Source: Anaerolineales bacterium (GTDB lineage: Bacteria; Chloroflexota; Anaerolineae; Anaerolineales; Villigracilaceae). From it: a DNA stretch of 15,761 bases. The DNA lies in the NCBI GenBank assembly GCA_016789485.1, contig JAEURE010000031.1, positions 1 through 15,761 of the forward strand. Direction: 5' to 3'. Position 1 is the first letter of the stretch, and each line of letters begins with the position of its first letter. This document shows positions 5,224-12,697 of this stretch, piece after piece. The notes under the pieces were generated by a model. That model made no database searches. It saw only the letters and a list, made by a program, of their open reading frames with translations, and was not told where the DNA came from. A program made the position numbers and the translations under genes.

Positions 5224-6210
5224 TTACACCCAGGTGCGGCGGCGCATCCAGAAGAACATAAAGACCGGGGTAAGCAGCATCATGCTCAAGGTCCCGTAAA
5301 AGACCGTGGGCATGGTCCAGCTTACATAGGGCGGGTTTGCGGCGAAGAAGTTCATCCCAAAGAAGCCTGTGACAAAAGTCAACGGCATGAAAAGCGTGGT
5401 GATGATGGTGAGGGTCTTCATGATTTCATTCATGCGATTGTTGATGACGGAGAGGTAGGTGTCCAGGGCGCCGCCAACGAGATCGCGCAGGCTTTCATTG
5501 ACATCGTGCAGGCGGACGAGGTGGTCGTAAATATCGCGGAAGAAGATGCGGTCTTTACGGTCGATAACCTGGTAGTCGTCGCGCGCCATTTTGTTAAGCA
5601 CCTCACGCTGGGGGAGCAGAATGCGGCGCATGGCAAGCAGGACACGTTTTAATGTGAATAGTCTCGTGAGTGTTTCTGAACTGGGACGGTCAAAGACTTG
5701 ATCTTCGATGATATCTATTTCATCATCGATCTTCTCGATGATCGGCATGTAGTCCATTACGATTCCGTCTATGATCTTGTATAAAAGGTGATCTGCGCCG
5801 TCTCGCGCATACCGTGGATCGCGCTGGCTGGCATTCCATGTTTCATCTATGGAAGGCACAGGATTGTCATGGTGGGTGATTACATAATTCCTGCCGAGGA
5901 AGATATCCAATTCGTCAATTTCCGTATCCCAGGGTTCGGCGGCTTTTATCAGGTGCATATAGTTTAGGACGATATAAAGGTAATCGCCCCAATCGTCTAT
6001 TTTGGGAGCGTGCGTTTCTTCCAGAGCGTCGTCTATGGCGAGAGGATGGAATCCAAAACCTTTCAGAATGGGGAGGGATGTTTCAGACGATTCCGATGTG
6101 AAATCCACCCAAAGCAGGCCTCTTCGGTCCCGTAGGAGGCGGGGGAATTCGGATGGGGAAATCTCGGTGCGGACGGGCTTGCCAGGGGTAAAAAAGAGCG
6201 ATCGGATCAA
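5224..6210 (-). CDS. corA: CorA-family divalent metal ion transporter
   Basis: CorA proteins form homopentameric membrane channels that take up Mg2+ and sometimes Co2+, Ni2+ or Zn2+. From TTG 6210 the protein has 328 residues. A large cytosolic domain occupies about 1-260, including the long acidic stalk helix (YMPIIEKIDDEIDIIEDQVF). TM1 is about 266-285 and ends in the diagnostic GMN motif (285-287, in FFGMNFF). TM2 is about 300-321, followed by a basic RRR tail. An in-frame ATG at 6261 would add 17 residues, but GGAGGT lies 6 nt before TTG 6210 and the product then starts MIRSLFFTPG, typical of the family. No terminator separates it from the lexA promoter. Confidence 0.92.
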   Translation of the reverse strand: MIRSLFFTPGKPVRTEISPSEFPRLLRDRRGLLWVDFTSESSETSLPILKGFGFHPLAIDDALEETHAPKIDDWGDYLYIVLNYMHLIKAAEPWDTEIDELDIFLGRNYVITHHDNPVPSIDETWNASQRDPRYARDGADHLLYKIIDGIVMDYMPIIEKIDDEIDIIEDQVFDRPSSETLTRLFTLKRVLLAMRRILLPQREVLNKMARDDYQVIDRKDRIFFRDIYDHLVRLHDVNESLRDLVGGALDTYLSVINNRMNEIMKTLTIITTLFMPLTFVTGFFGMNFFAANPPYVSWTMPTVFYGTLSMMLLTPVFMFFWMRRRTWV

Positions 6211-6299
6211 GTTTGACCTCCAAAAAGGTGAATTCTTCACTATTTTCAAGAGTAAAATCAATTATCTTGAGTTTGATATTGAAAATATTAAATTAGTAC

Positions 6300-6327
6300 T
6301 TGACAAAATTAAAAAAATGCATATAAT
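6300..6327 (+). promoter_or_regulatory. Consensus housekeeping promoter of the SHOCT-like operon
   Basis: TTGACA (6300-6305) and TATAAT (6322-6327) both match the consensus exactly, with a 16-bp A-rich spacer. They lie in a very AT-rich 197-bp gap between the divergent corA (start 6210) and the 78-aa gene (start 6408). The predicted transcript would have about 75 nt of leader. No clear operator or corA promoter could be assigned in this gap. Confidence 0.8.
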
Positions 6328-6407
6328 TTTATTAGAAACATAGAGAAAGTATTGAGTTTTTGGAATTGGTGATTGTTTTCCTTTTGTTTTATCAATGGAG
6401 AAGTATC

Positions 6408-6644
6408 ATGAACAATTTTCAGATCGATGATTTGCTTAATATGGCCAAAGAGAAAAACCAGGAAGATGTTGATTCTCAATTATTCCTGAAAGCCACGCAA
6501 CTTAATGGGACACGCTGGCTGGCTGCTCTTGGCGCCTGGATGGTCGCAAAAGGCGAAAAAATACAGGCTCGTTATACTACATCTTTGCGGTCAAACCGGC
6601 TGGGACTTCCATTAAATAAGATCAAAAAAGCCAGAGCCCATTAA
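6408..6644 (+). CDS. Small protein of unknown function, first gene of the operon
   Basis: I do not recognise this 78-residue protein. It starts MNNFQIDDLLNMAKEKNQED, contains a moderately hydrophobic amphipathic stretch (RWLAALGAWMVAKGEKIQAR, about residues 37-56) and ends basic (LPLNKIKKARAH). The amphipathic helix could associate with membrane or a partner; no signal peptide or motif is evident. An in-frame ATG at 6360 is possible, but GGAGAA stands 7 nt before ATG 6408 and the extra N-terminus would be an unlikely hydrophobic run. It is the first frame after the consensus promoter, 51 bp ahead of the DUF2089 gene, so co-transcription is likely. Confidence 0.65.
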   Translation: MNNFQIDDLLNMAKEKNQEDVDSQLFLKATQLNGTRWLAALGAWMVAKGEKIQARYTTSLRSNRLGLPLNKIKKARAH

Positions 6645-6695
6645 CCATACAAAATATAACTCATAAAGTTGTCATCTCATAGGAGAAACGAAGCC

Positions 6696-7076
6696 ATGCG
6701 ACCAGCGCCTACCATCTGCCCGATCTGCCAATCTGAATTGGAAGTTGCCCGATTACACTGCAACTCGTGCGACACATCCATTGAAGGTCATTTCGCAATG
6801 GGACAGTTCTCAAATTTAACCCCCGAGCAAATGGAATTCATATTCACGTTTGTACGTTGTGAGGGCAAGATCAACCGCATGGAGCAGGAACTCGAGTTAT
6901 CCTACCCAACCATTCGCAATCGACTGCACGAGGTAATCCGCGCCCTGGGGTATGAACCCGGTAAGGATGAATCTGTTGAGATCAACGCTGAAATAAGAAG
7001 CAGTGCCATTGCCGACCTTGAGGCTGGCAAGATCACTGCGGATCAAGCCATGCGCATTCTGCGCGGTGAGGAGTAA
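6696..7076 (+). CDS. DUF2089 family protein: zinc ribbon, HTH and SHOCT-like C-terminus
   Basis: This 126-residue protein has an N-terminal zinc ribbon (C8, C11, C22, C25: CPIC and CNSC). A helical DNA-binding-like segment follows at about 41-85 (MEQELELSYPTIRNRLHEVI reads as a helix-turn-helix). A C-terminal helical module at about 103-124 (SAIADLEAGKITADQAMRIL) recurs in three neighbouring proteins. DUF2089 proteins are presumed regulators but largely uncharacterised. TAGGAG lies before ATG 6696; an upstream in-frame start at 6669 precedes that site and is rejected. The next gene begins 4 bp after its stop, so both are translated from one message. A role as the operon's transcription factor is inference. 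Confidence 0.85.
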   Translation: MRPAPTICPICQSELEVARLHCNSCDTSIEGHFAMGQFSNLTPEQMEFIFTFVRCEGKINRMEQELELSYPTIRNRLHEVIRALGYEPGKDESVEINAEIRSSAIADLEAGKITADQAMRILRGEE

Positions 7077-7079
7077 AGC

Positions 7080-8192
7080 ATGTCTAAAACCATTTCTGCA
7101 GGCCATACACCAAAGATCATGATTGAGTCCATCGGCGGCGATCTCAGCCTTGTCGGCTGGGAAGGGGATGAGATCCTCTTCAAAGCTGACGAAGAGCAAA
7201 TGCGCACGAGTCAGGATGGCGACCAGGTCAATGTTTCTTGCGGTGACGATCTTTCCCTGCGCGTGCCAAAATCCGCCTCCATATTTATTGGAAACATCGG
7301 CGGAGATGCCTCCATCCGCAGTTTGATCGGAGATATTGAATTAAAAGAAATTGGCGGGGATCTTTCCATGCGCGACGTGAATTCCGTTTCCATAGACACG
7401 GTTCATGCGGACTTTAGCCTGCGGGGCGCGAAAGGAAATTTGTTCATCAAAAGCGCCAACAGCGATGTGTCCATCCGCGACGTGGACGGGAACGTAACCT
7501 TGGAAACCGTGGCTGACGATCTGGCGCTGCGCGATGTGCGCGGCAATGTCAACGCAAAGGTGGCTGAGGATGTTGTCATGTATTTGAATCCTCAGGCTGG
7601 TAATACATATTCTGTTACGGCAGGCGATGATATTTTGCTGGTTATGCCTCCGAAGGCGAATGCAACCCTGACACTCAATGCCGACGATATTAATGTGGAT
7701 TGGAAAGGCATTGAAGATGAAGAAGATGCCACCAGCCGAGTGGTTACATTGGGAGATGGTTCCGCAACGATTAATTTAAGCGCAGGCGGAGATATCCGCG
7801 TAAGCAATCAGGCGGATGCGGGCGAATCGGCTGAAGATTTCGGCAACTTCGCAGGCATTGGTATGGATTGGTCTGGTTTTGGCGAACGCATTTCCCGCCG
7901 CGTGGATCAGGCAACTCAACGGGCCCAACGTAAGGTGGAAGAAGCTGCCCGCCGCATTGAACAAAAGACTCGTGAAGCGGAACGCCGTGCAGCAGGCCGT
8001 GGCGGTCGGGGCAAAGTCGCTTTGGAAGTTGGCCGATGGAACTGGGATTTTGCCCCCAGGGGCGTACCAATGTCTCCCAAATCTCAAGCCTCTGATGAAG
8101 AACGACTTGCCATCTTGAAGATGCTTCAGGAAAAGAAGATCACCGCCGAAGAAGCAGATAAATTATTGGCCGCGTTGGAAGGAGGCTCTTAA
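7080..8192 (+). CDS. DUF4097 (YvlB/LiaX-like) repeat protein with C-terminal SHOCT-like module
   Basis: This 370-residue protein carries a repetitive beta-rich region. A motif D-x-[SA]-hydrophobic-R recurs at D57, D76, D94, D111, D129 and D147, about every 18 residues, with a divergent copy at D21. This is the DUF4097 fold, predicted to form a parallel beta-solenoid. Residues about 265-305 are a highly charged helix, possibly a coiled coil (RRVDQATQRAQRKVEEAARR). The C-terminus (about 338-367, EERLAILKMLQEKKITAEEA) is the SHOCT-like module. No signal peptide is seen, so it is probably cytosolic. In YvlB and LiaX the module order is reversed (module N-terminal); LiaX acts in envelope stress in enterococci. 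Its TAATG stop overlaps the next start. Confidence 0.85.
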   Translation: MSKTISAGHTPKIMIESIGGDLSLVGWEGDEILFKADEEQMRTSQDGDQVNVSCGDDLSLRVPKSASIFIGNIGGDASIRSLIGDIELKEIGGDLSMRDVNSVSIDTVHADFSLRGAKGNLFIKSANSDVSIRDVDGNVTLETVADDLALRDVRGNVNAKVAEDVVMYLNPQAGNTYSVTAGDDILLVMPPKANATLTLNADDINVDWKGIEDEEDATSRVVTLGDGSATINLSAGGDIRVSNQADAGESAEDFGNFAGIGMDWSGFGERISRRVDQATQRAQRKVEEAARRIEQKTREAERRAAGRGGRGKVALEVGRWNWDFAPRGVPMSPKSQASDEERLAILKMLQEKKITAEEADKLLAALEGGS

Positions 8193-8818
8193 TGTCATCT
8201 GAAGAGCGCAAGAAGATTTTACAAATGGTGGCTGATGGAAAGATCAGCGCGGATGAAGCCGCTACGTTGATGCGCGCATTGGACGACTCTGCCGAAGAGG
8301 AGATCGAAATCATTGGCGAGGCATCAGGAATGGGCGGGGAAAGAAGCGACGCGCCGGAGTTCGATCAAGTTCGCAGGCGCGCCAATCGCTTTTCTGGCGC
8401 ATTCCTTTGGATCGGAGTTATCTTCACTGTGTTGAGCGCGTGGGCGATGTTTGGCATTCAACAAAATGCAGGCACCAACTTTTGGTTTTATTGCATGAGT
8501 ATGCCGCTCTTCCTTGGAATTTTATTTACTGCGATGGGCGCTGGCAGCAGGACTTCGCGCTGGGTGTATGTGAACGTGGATCGTACCCGCTCAAAGGATG
8601 GAGATGGGCCGCGAAATATCACGATTGCGCTTCCTCTCCCGCTCGGGCTTGCCGGCTGGTTCCTGAAAAATTTCGGCAGCCGAATTGAAAAGCTGAAAAA
8701 TACGAACGTGGACGAAATCATACAAGCGATTGCGATGGCAAAGAATATGACTGAGCCGTTAATCGTACATGTGGATGATGCGGATGATGGCGAAAGAGTG
8801 CAGGTTTTTATAGGATAA
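8192..8818 (+). CDS. SHOCT-like module protein with two transmembrane helices
   Basis: The 208-residue product opens with the helical module EERKKILQMVADGKISADEA (residues 4-23, module to about 31). An acidic linker follows, then two predicted membrane helices (about 69-89 and 97-118), then a C-terminal domain (about 122-208) ending EPLIVHVDDADDGERVQVFI. That C-terminal domain clearly resembles the end of the 128-aa protein at 10148-10534. Its ATG overlaps the preceding TAA (TAATG), indicating translational coupling to the DUF4097 gene. Both soluble ends are probably cytosolic with a hairpin in the membrane. I know of no named function. Confidence 0.82.
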   Translation: MSSEERKKILQMVADGKISADEAATLMRALDDSAEEEIEIIGEASGMGGERSDAPEFDQVRRRANRFSGAFLWIGVIFTVLSAWAMFGIQQNAGTNFWFYCMSMPLFLGILFTAMGAGSRTSRWVYVNVDRTRSKDGDGPRNITIALPLPLGLAGWFLKNFGSRIEKLKNTNVDEIIQAIAMAKNMTEPLIVHVDDADDGERVQVFIG

Positions 8819-8821
8819 AAA

Positions 8822-10090
8822 ATGGAAACGATTAAAAAGAAACCTTTATTAAGTGGATTGCTGATCCTGTTTTTAACGGCAATGGTCTTTGCCAACATCG
8901 GCGGGAGCATGTATGGCTCGCTGATGCCGCTTTACCTGAAAGACCTGGATGCTTCGATCACGCAGATCGGGCTGTTCTTTACGCTTTCACAGATCGTGCC
9001 TTTGCTGCTGCAAATTTTAGGCGGATGGGTTTCCGATACGCTGGGTCGTCTGCGTGCGATTGCGATTGGCAGTGTATTCGGAGTGATCGGCTTCATCCCC
9101 CTTATTCTGGCAGATACCTGGCAGTGGCTTTTGCTGGCTGTAGCGATTGGCGCCGTTGCCCGTTCGCTGGTTGGACCAAGCTTCGACGCCTTCATTGCAG
9201 AACACTCCAGCGAAGAGAATCGCGGCAAGGTCTTTGGTATTTCGCAGGCGATCTTCATGATCGTCTCCGTGCTGGGTCCTCCGCTGGGCGGGTGGATGGC
9301 AGGCGCTTATGGTTTTAAGATCATGTTGTTGGCGGCGGGTATTTTCTACTTTATCGCGATGATCATGCGTTTGAGCATGGCGCGTGAGGCTGCAAAAACC
9401 GCCACTGCAACAGCAGAAAAACTTTCATTCAGTAGTTTGAAGACTAATCTGGTTTCGATGTTTGGTCTAGTCTTTTCAGGCGGACTCATCACTTGGATGC
9501 TGGTGACGGATGGAATGCGAGATATTTCCTTCCAGTTTTCAGAAAACCTTTTCCCTGTTTATATGCAGGAGGTCGGCGGACTTTCCCTTCAACAGATTGG
9601 CTGGGTCATGTCATTCTTTGGTATGGCAATGATGGCAACCACCATCCCCGGCGGCTGGCTTTCAGACAAGGCTGGCGAGCGGGTGGGGATTGCGTTGGGA
9701 ATGGTGTTGATGTCCAGTTCGTTGTTCGTTCTGGTCAATATCCCTGCCGGTAACCAATGGATGTATTACCTCGGATGGGGATTGGCTGGCATGGGCGCGG
9801 GCGTTTCGGCTCCTGCGTACCAATCGTTGATCAGCAAGGCGGTACCCCAGAAAAATCGCGGTATGGCATTTGGTTTATTCAGCACAAGTTTGGGAATTTT
9901 CTCCCTGCCCGCCCCATGGATCGGCGCGCAGATGTGGGATCGTGTCGGCCCGACGTTTCCTTTTACTGTAACTGCGGTCGTTTTATTGTTATCTGTGATT
10001 CCGATCTGGATAAAGTTCAAACTTCCCAAGGATGGGGTGAAGGTAACAGAAGAATCAGCGGATGAGAATTTATCCGTTGTGACAGGCTAA
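8822..10090 (+). CDS. Major facilitator superfamily transporter
   Basis: The 422-residue protein has about 12 hydrophobic segments in two halves. The MFS motif A is present between TM2 and TM3 (GGWVSDTLGRLR, about 67-78), and a second copy lies between TM8 and TM9 (GGWLSDKAGERVG, about 277-289). The TM4-TM5 region reads GAVARSLVGPSFDAFIAEHS and SVLGPPLGGWMAG, typical of drug:H+ antiporter-type MFS proteins, so efflux is more likely than uptake; the substrate is unknown. It begins 3 bp after the previous stop with only a weak AGGA before it, so it is translationally coupled in the operon. A cytosolic loop of about 30 residues splits the halves, as usual. Confidence 0.9.
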   Translation: METIKKKPLLSGLLILFLTAMVFANIGGSMYGSLMPLYLKDLDASITQIGLFFTLSQIVPLLLQILGGWVSDTLGRLRAIAIGSVFGVIGFIPLILADTWQWLLLAVAIGAVARSLVGPSFDAFIAEHSSEENRGKVFGISQAIFMIVSVLGPPLGGWMAGAYGFKIMLLAAGIFYFIAMIMRLSMAREAAKTATATAEKLSFSSLKTNLVSMFGLVFSGGLITWMLVTDGMRDISFQFSENLFPVYMQEVGGLSLQQIGWVMSFFGMAMMATTIPGGWLSDKAGERVGIALGMVLMSSSLFVLVNIPAGNQWMYYLGWGLAGMGAGVSAPAYQSLISKAVPQKNRGMAFGLFSTSLGIFSLPAPWIGAQMWDRVGPTFPFTVTAVVLLLSVIPIWIKFKLPKDGVKVTEESADENLSVVTG

Positions 10091-10147
10091 AATAAACGGA
10101 TTCCGCGTTTAGAGTTGGACTCTGGACGAACGGTAAAGGAGATAGAC

Positions 10148-10534
10148 ATGGCAAACAGCGAAGAAAGAATGAAGATCCTGAAGTTGATTGAAGAGGGAAA
10201 GATCAGCGCAGACGAAGGTTCAAAACTGCTCGCGGCGTTAAGCGATACACGCCGGGGCATTCCCACACCTCCACGCCCGCCTGGTTTAGGCGGCGGAGCG
10301 CGCTGGCTGCGCGTCCGTGTGACGGATGTCCGCACAGGACGCTCGAAGGCTTCCGTGCAAATTCCGCTTGCGCTTGTGGATGCGGGTATGAAGATCGGCG
10401 CCCATTTTGCTCCCGAAGTACAAGGCGTGGATATGAGCAACGTGATGGAAGCTCTACGCATGGGCGTGACAGGTAAGATCATTGACGTGGTCGATGAGGA
10501 AGACGGCGAACACGTTGAGATATTTGTTGAATAA
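10148..10534 (+). CDS. Small soluble SHOCT-like module protein
   Basis: This 128-residue protein starts with the helical module (EERMKILKLIEEGKISADEG, residues 5-24). A Pro/Gly-rich linker (PTPPRPPGLGGG) follows, then a C-terminal domain (about 52-128) ending IIDVVDEEDGEHVEIFVE. That domain matches the end of the 8192-8818 product in layout: an [VR]xV-x-D-x-RT-x-RSK start, a hydrophobic IPLxL segment, a (V/M)-x-x-(I/V)-x-x-A helix and an acidic DxDDGExV finish. It looks like the same protein without the membrane hairpin. AAAGGAG precedes ATG 10148; an in-frame ATG at 10115 lies upstream of that site. It is 57 bp after the MFS gene and on the same strand. Confidence 0.82.
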   Translation: MANSEERMKILKLIEEGKISADEGSKLLAALSDTRRGIPTPPRPPGLGGGARWLRVRVTDVRTGRSKASVQIPLALVDAGMKIGAHFAPEVQGVDMSNVMEALRMGVTGKIIDVVDEEDGEHVEIFVE

Positions 10535-10685
10535 ATCAGCCTGAAAGGCGAGTGTAAAATGACATTTTACTTTTATAAACTGTTGCAGTAGCCTGGAACT
10601 TTATTGGCGTGGCTGAAGCCTGGTTTTCCAACCCAGGTTTGCCTTCTTTACATTTATAGTAACTGATAAAACAAGGAAACCATTC
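10535..10685 (+). other. Intergenic gap between the SHOCT-like operon and the second MFS gene
   Basis: This 151-bp stretch has no convincing gene. It holds an A/T-rich inverted repeat GTAAAAT/ATTTTAC (10554-10570) followed by TTTTAT, too weak to call a terminator with confidence, and a short CCTGG/CCAGG hairpin around 10618-10637. No good promoter was recognised. Whether the downstream MFS gene belongs to the same transcript is open. Confidence 0.4.
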
Positions 10686-12044
10686 ATGATGGAAGAAACA
10701 TCCACGAAACGCCCCAGCGGCATGTTCGGTTTTACCATTGTCTGGATCGGCCAGATCGTGTCCGTGCTTGCCAGCGCAATGAGTCAGTTCGGTCTCACCA
10801 TTTTCATGTTCCAAAAAACAGAAAGTGCCACAGCGCTCGGGTTGATGCAGGTTTTCTTCATCACTCCGTTTCTGATCATTTCACCGATTGCCGGCGTAAT
10901 GGTGGACCGCCACAACCGAAAGATGATGATGATGGTCAGTGACCTTGGTGCAGGCATCGCCACCATTGTGATTCTTATCTTCCAATCTTTGGGGATTCTG
11001 GAATTCTGGCATTTGTACTTTGCGTCCATCATTTATGGTCTTGGCATGGCCTTTCAATGGCCTGCCTATTCCGCCGCCATCACCACCATGGTTCCAAAAG
11101 AACAATATGGGCGTGCCAATGGCATGATGTCCCTGATTGAAGCAGGGCCGGGGGTGATTGCCCCATTACTTGCCGGCGCATTGCTTCCCATCATTGGCCT
11201 GACCGGTATCCTGATTTTCGATGTTGTCACCTTTTTGTTTGCCATTGGCGCCTTGTTGGTTGTTTACGTTCCACAGCCCCCGCGCACAGAGGAAGGTGCA
11301 AAAGGGCAGGGCAGTGTTTGGAAGGAAGCCGCCTATGGTTTTCAATATATTTTTTCCCGCCCAAGTTTACTTGGTTTGCAGTTGATCTTTTTTGCCGGCA
11401 ACCTTTTTGCTGGCATCGGTTTTACTCTGCTTGCCCCGATGGTTCTCTCGCGTACTGCAAATGACAGCCTCATGCTTGGTTCAGTGCAAACAGCTGGCGC
11501 GGTTGGAGGGTTGATCGGCGGGATTATTATGAGCGCCTGGGGAGGCTTCAAGCGCCGCGTGCATGGCGTTTTGGCGGGTTGGGCAATTTCCGGGCTTGGC
11601 ATGGCAATTTTCGGCTTGGTCGGAGGCTTGCCCATCTGGATCACAGGCATCATTATTACGGCTCTCGTCGGACCTTTGGTCAATGCATCCAATCAAGCTA
11701 TCTGGCAGGCGAAAGTTGCGCCAGACGTGCAAGGACGCGTCTTTTCCGCCCGCCGCCTAATTGCCTGGTTTACCAACCCCATCTCCCCGATCATCGCAGG
11801 GACGTTGGCAGATTTTGTGCTTGAACCGCAAATGCGCGTGGCTGACAGTTCGCTCGCCCAAACATTTGGCTGGCTGTCTGGCACCGGTCCCGGTGCAGGT
11901 ATGAGTTTGATTATTTTCTTCTGCGGCTCGCTGAGCGTTTTGGTCGGGCTGGCTGGATACTTCATCCCCGCCATTCACAATGCGGAGACTATCCTTCCTG
12001 ATCACGATCAACTTCCAAAAGTGAGTGCTATTCCTGCGGATTAA
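10686..12044 (+). CDS. MFS efflux transporter, MefA/EntS-like
   Basis: The 452-residue protein has about 12 membrane segments and motif A between TM2 and TM3 (GVMVDRHNRK, 70-79). The N-terminus (TIVWIGQIVSVLASAMSQFG), the YGRANGMMSLIEAGPGVIAP block and the GRVFSARRLIAW segment are typical of the MFS_3 group, which includes macrolide exporters (Mef) and siderophore exporters (EntS). An extended loop with a divergent segment (about 375-400) precedes the last helix. AAGGA lies 8 nt before ATG 10686. It follows the SHOCT-like operon on the same strand and ends at a strong terminator. The exported compound cannot be told from sequence. Confidence 0.9.
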   Translation: MMEETSTKRPSGMFGFTIVWIGQIVSVLASAMSQFGLTIFMFQKTESATALGLMQVFFITPFLIISPIAGVMVDRHNRKMMMMVSDLGAGIATIVILIFQSLGILEFWHLYFASIIYGLGMAFQWPAYSAAITTMVPKEQYGRANGMMSLIEAGPGVIAPLLAGALLPIIGLTGILIFDVVTFLFAIGALLVVYVPQPPRTEEGAKGQGSVWKEAAYGFQYIFSRPSLLGLQLIFFAGNLFAGIGFTLLAPMVLSRTANDSLMLGSVQTAGAVGGLIGGIIMSAWGGFKRRVHGVLAGWAISGLGMAIFGLVGGLPIWITGIIITALVGPLVNASNQAIWQAKVAPDVQGRVFSARRLIAWFTNPISPIIAGTLADFVLEPQMRVADSSLAQTFGWLSGTGPGAGMSLIIFFCGSLSVLVGLAGYFIPAIHNAETILPDHDQLPKVSAIPAD

Positions 12045-12050
12045 ATTGAC

Positions 12051-12083
12051 AAAAGACGGGCGATTTTCTTCGCCCGTCTTTTT
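12051..12083 (+). terminator. Terminator after the second MFS gene, bidirectional
   Basis: AAAAGACGGGCGA (12051-12063) pairs with TCGCCCGTCTTTT (12070-12082) around a TTTTCT loop, and a T-run follows. It ends the + strand transcription unit. Its A-rich left edge makes it usable by the convergent acetyltransferase gene as well. Confidence 0.9.
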
Positions 12084-12099
12084 GATTCTCGCCTCTTTC

Positions 12100-12630
12100 T
12101 TAATCTGAAGCCTGAATAGCGTACCTGAACATTTCCATCCCGAAATAGGATGCGCTCCACGTAAACAAAAGCCCGCTTTTTTCCAACACACGCTGTGAAG
12201 CAATATTTTCAGGGTCTGTCAACCCGATGATCTCTTTCAGTCCAACTCGCTTTAGTCCGAATCGAACGATTGCGCTGGCGGATTCTGTGGCGTAGCCTTT
12301 CCCCCAGAAATCCCTGCTAAACAAATAGCCCACTTCTGTTTCATCTGTATCAGGCAGGTACTCCAGCCCACTCCAGCCAATGATCTGGCCTGTCTCGCGC
12401 AGTACCGCTGCCCAATGTCCGTAGTTGAATTTTTGCCAATGGGTCACTTGATATTGAATATATCTCTCTACCTTTTCCATCGGCCACGCATCCCTTGATG
12501 GAAAATAGCGAAGGATATCAGGCTCTTGCACGATATTGAACAAGGTTTTTCGGTCGCTCATTGTGAATGGGCGCATTACAAGCCTGCCTGTCGTGATCAT
12601 TGGAATTTTAGGCTGGGTTTCCATATTCAT
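12100..12630 (-). CDS. GNAT-family N-acetyltransferase, RimJ/RimL type
   Basis: This 176-residue protein belongs to the GNAT_3 (RimJ/RimL-like) acetyltransferases, which move acetyl from acetyl-CoA to protein N-termini, amino acids or small molecules. It shows the opening TGRLVMRPFTMSD, the acetyl-CoA pyrophosphate-binding loop RDFWGKGYATES (106-117), and the conserved PENIASQRVLEKSGL (140-154). Length is normal. Two in-frame ATGs (12630 and 12624) are possible starts and neither has a strong Shine-Dalgarno. It is convergent with the MFS gene and divergent from panE. The acceptor substrate cannot be predicted, so a ribosomal-protein role should not be assumed. Confidence 0.87.
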   Translation of the reverse strand: MNMETQPKIPMITTGRLVMRPFTMSDRKTLFNIVQEPDILRYFPSRDAWPMEKVERYIQYQVTHWQKFNYGHWAAVLRETGQIIGWSGLEYLPDTDETEVGYLFSRDFWGKGYATESASAIVRFGLKRVGLKEIIGLTDPENIASQRVLEKSGLLFTWSASYFGMEMFRYAIQASD

Positions 12631-12663
12631 CTCATCGTGTAATATACTTAAACCAAACTTCTA

Positions 12664-12678
12664 TATTGTATAACAATA
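12664..12678. promoter_or_regulatory. Inverted repeat in the panE/GNAT divergent gap
   Basis: TATTGT (12664-12669) and ACAATA (12673-12678) flank a 3-bp centre. The TATAAC at 12669-12674 could serve as a -10 for panE, so a bound regulator would overlap the promoter. The AT-rich composition of this 67-bp gap means a chance repeat is quite possible. Confidence 0.3.
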
Positions 12679-12697
12679 CATGGGCACTGGAGAAATT

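Noticed and set aside
5221..5652. 143-codon + strand frame over corA
   Set aside because: It is antisense to the conserved CorA C-terminal half, including the GMN motif, and its composition is that of a shadow frame.
10554..10575. A/T-only hairpin followed by TTTTAT as a terminator of the SHOCT-like operon
   Set aside because: The 7-bp stem is nearly all A-T pairs and too weak to call; it was kept only as a note in the intergenic entry.
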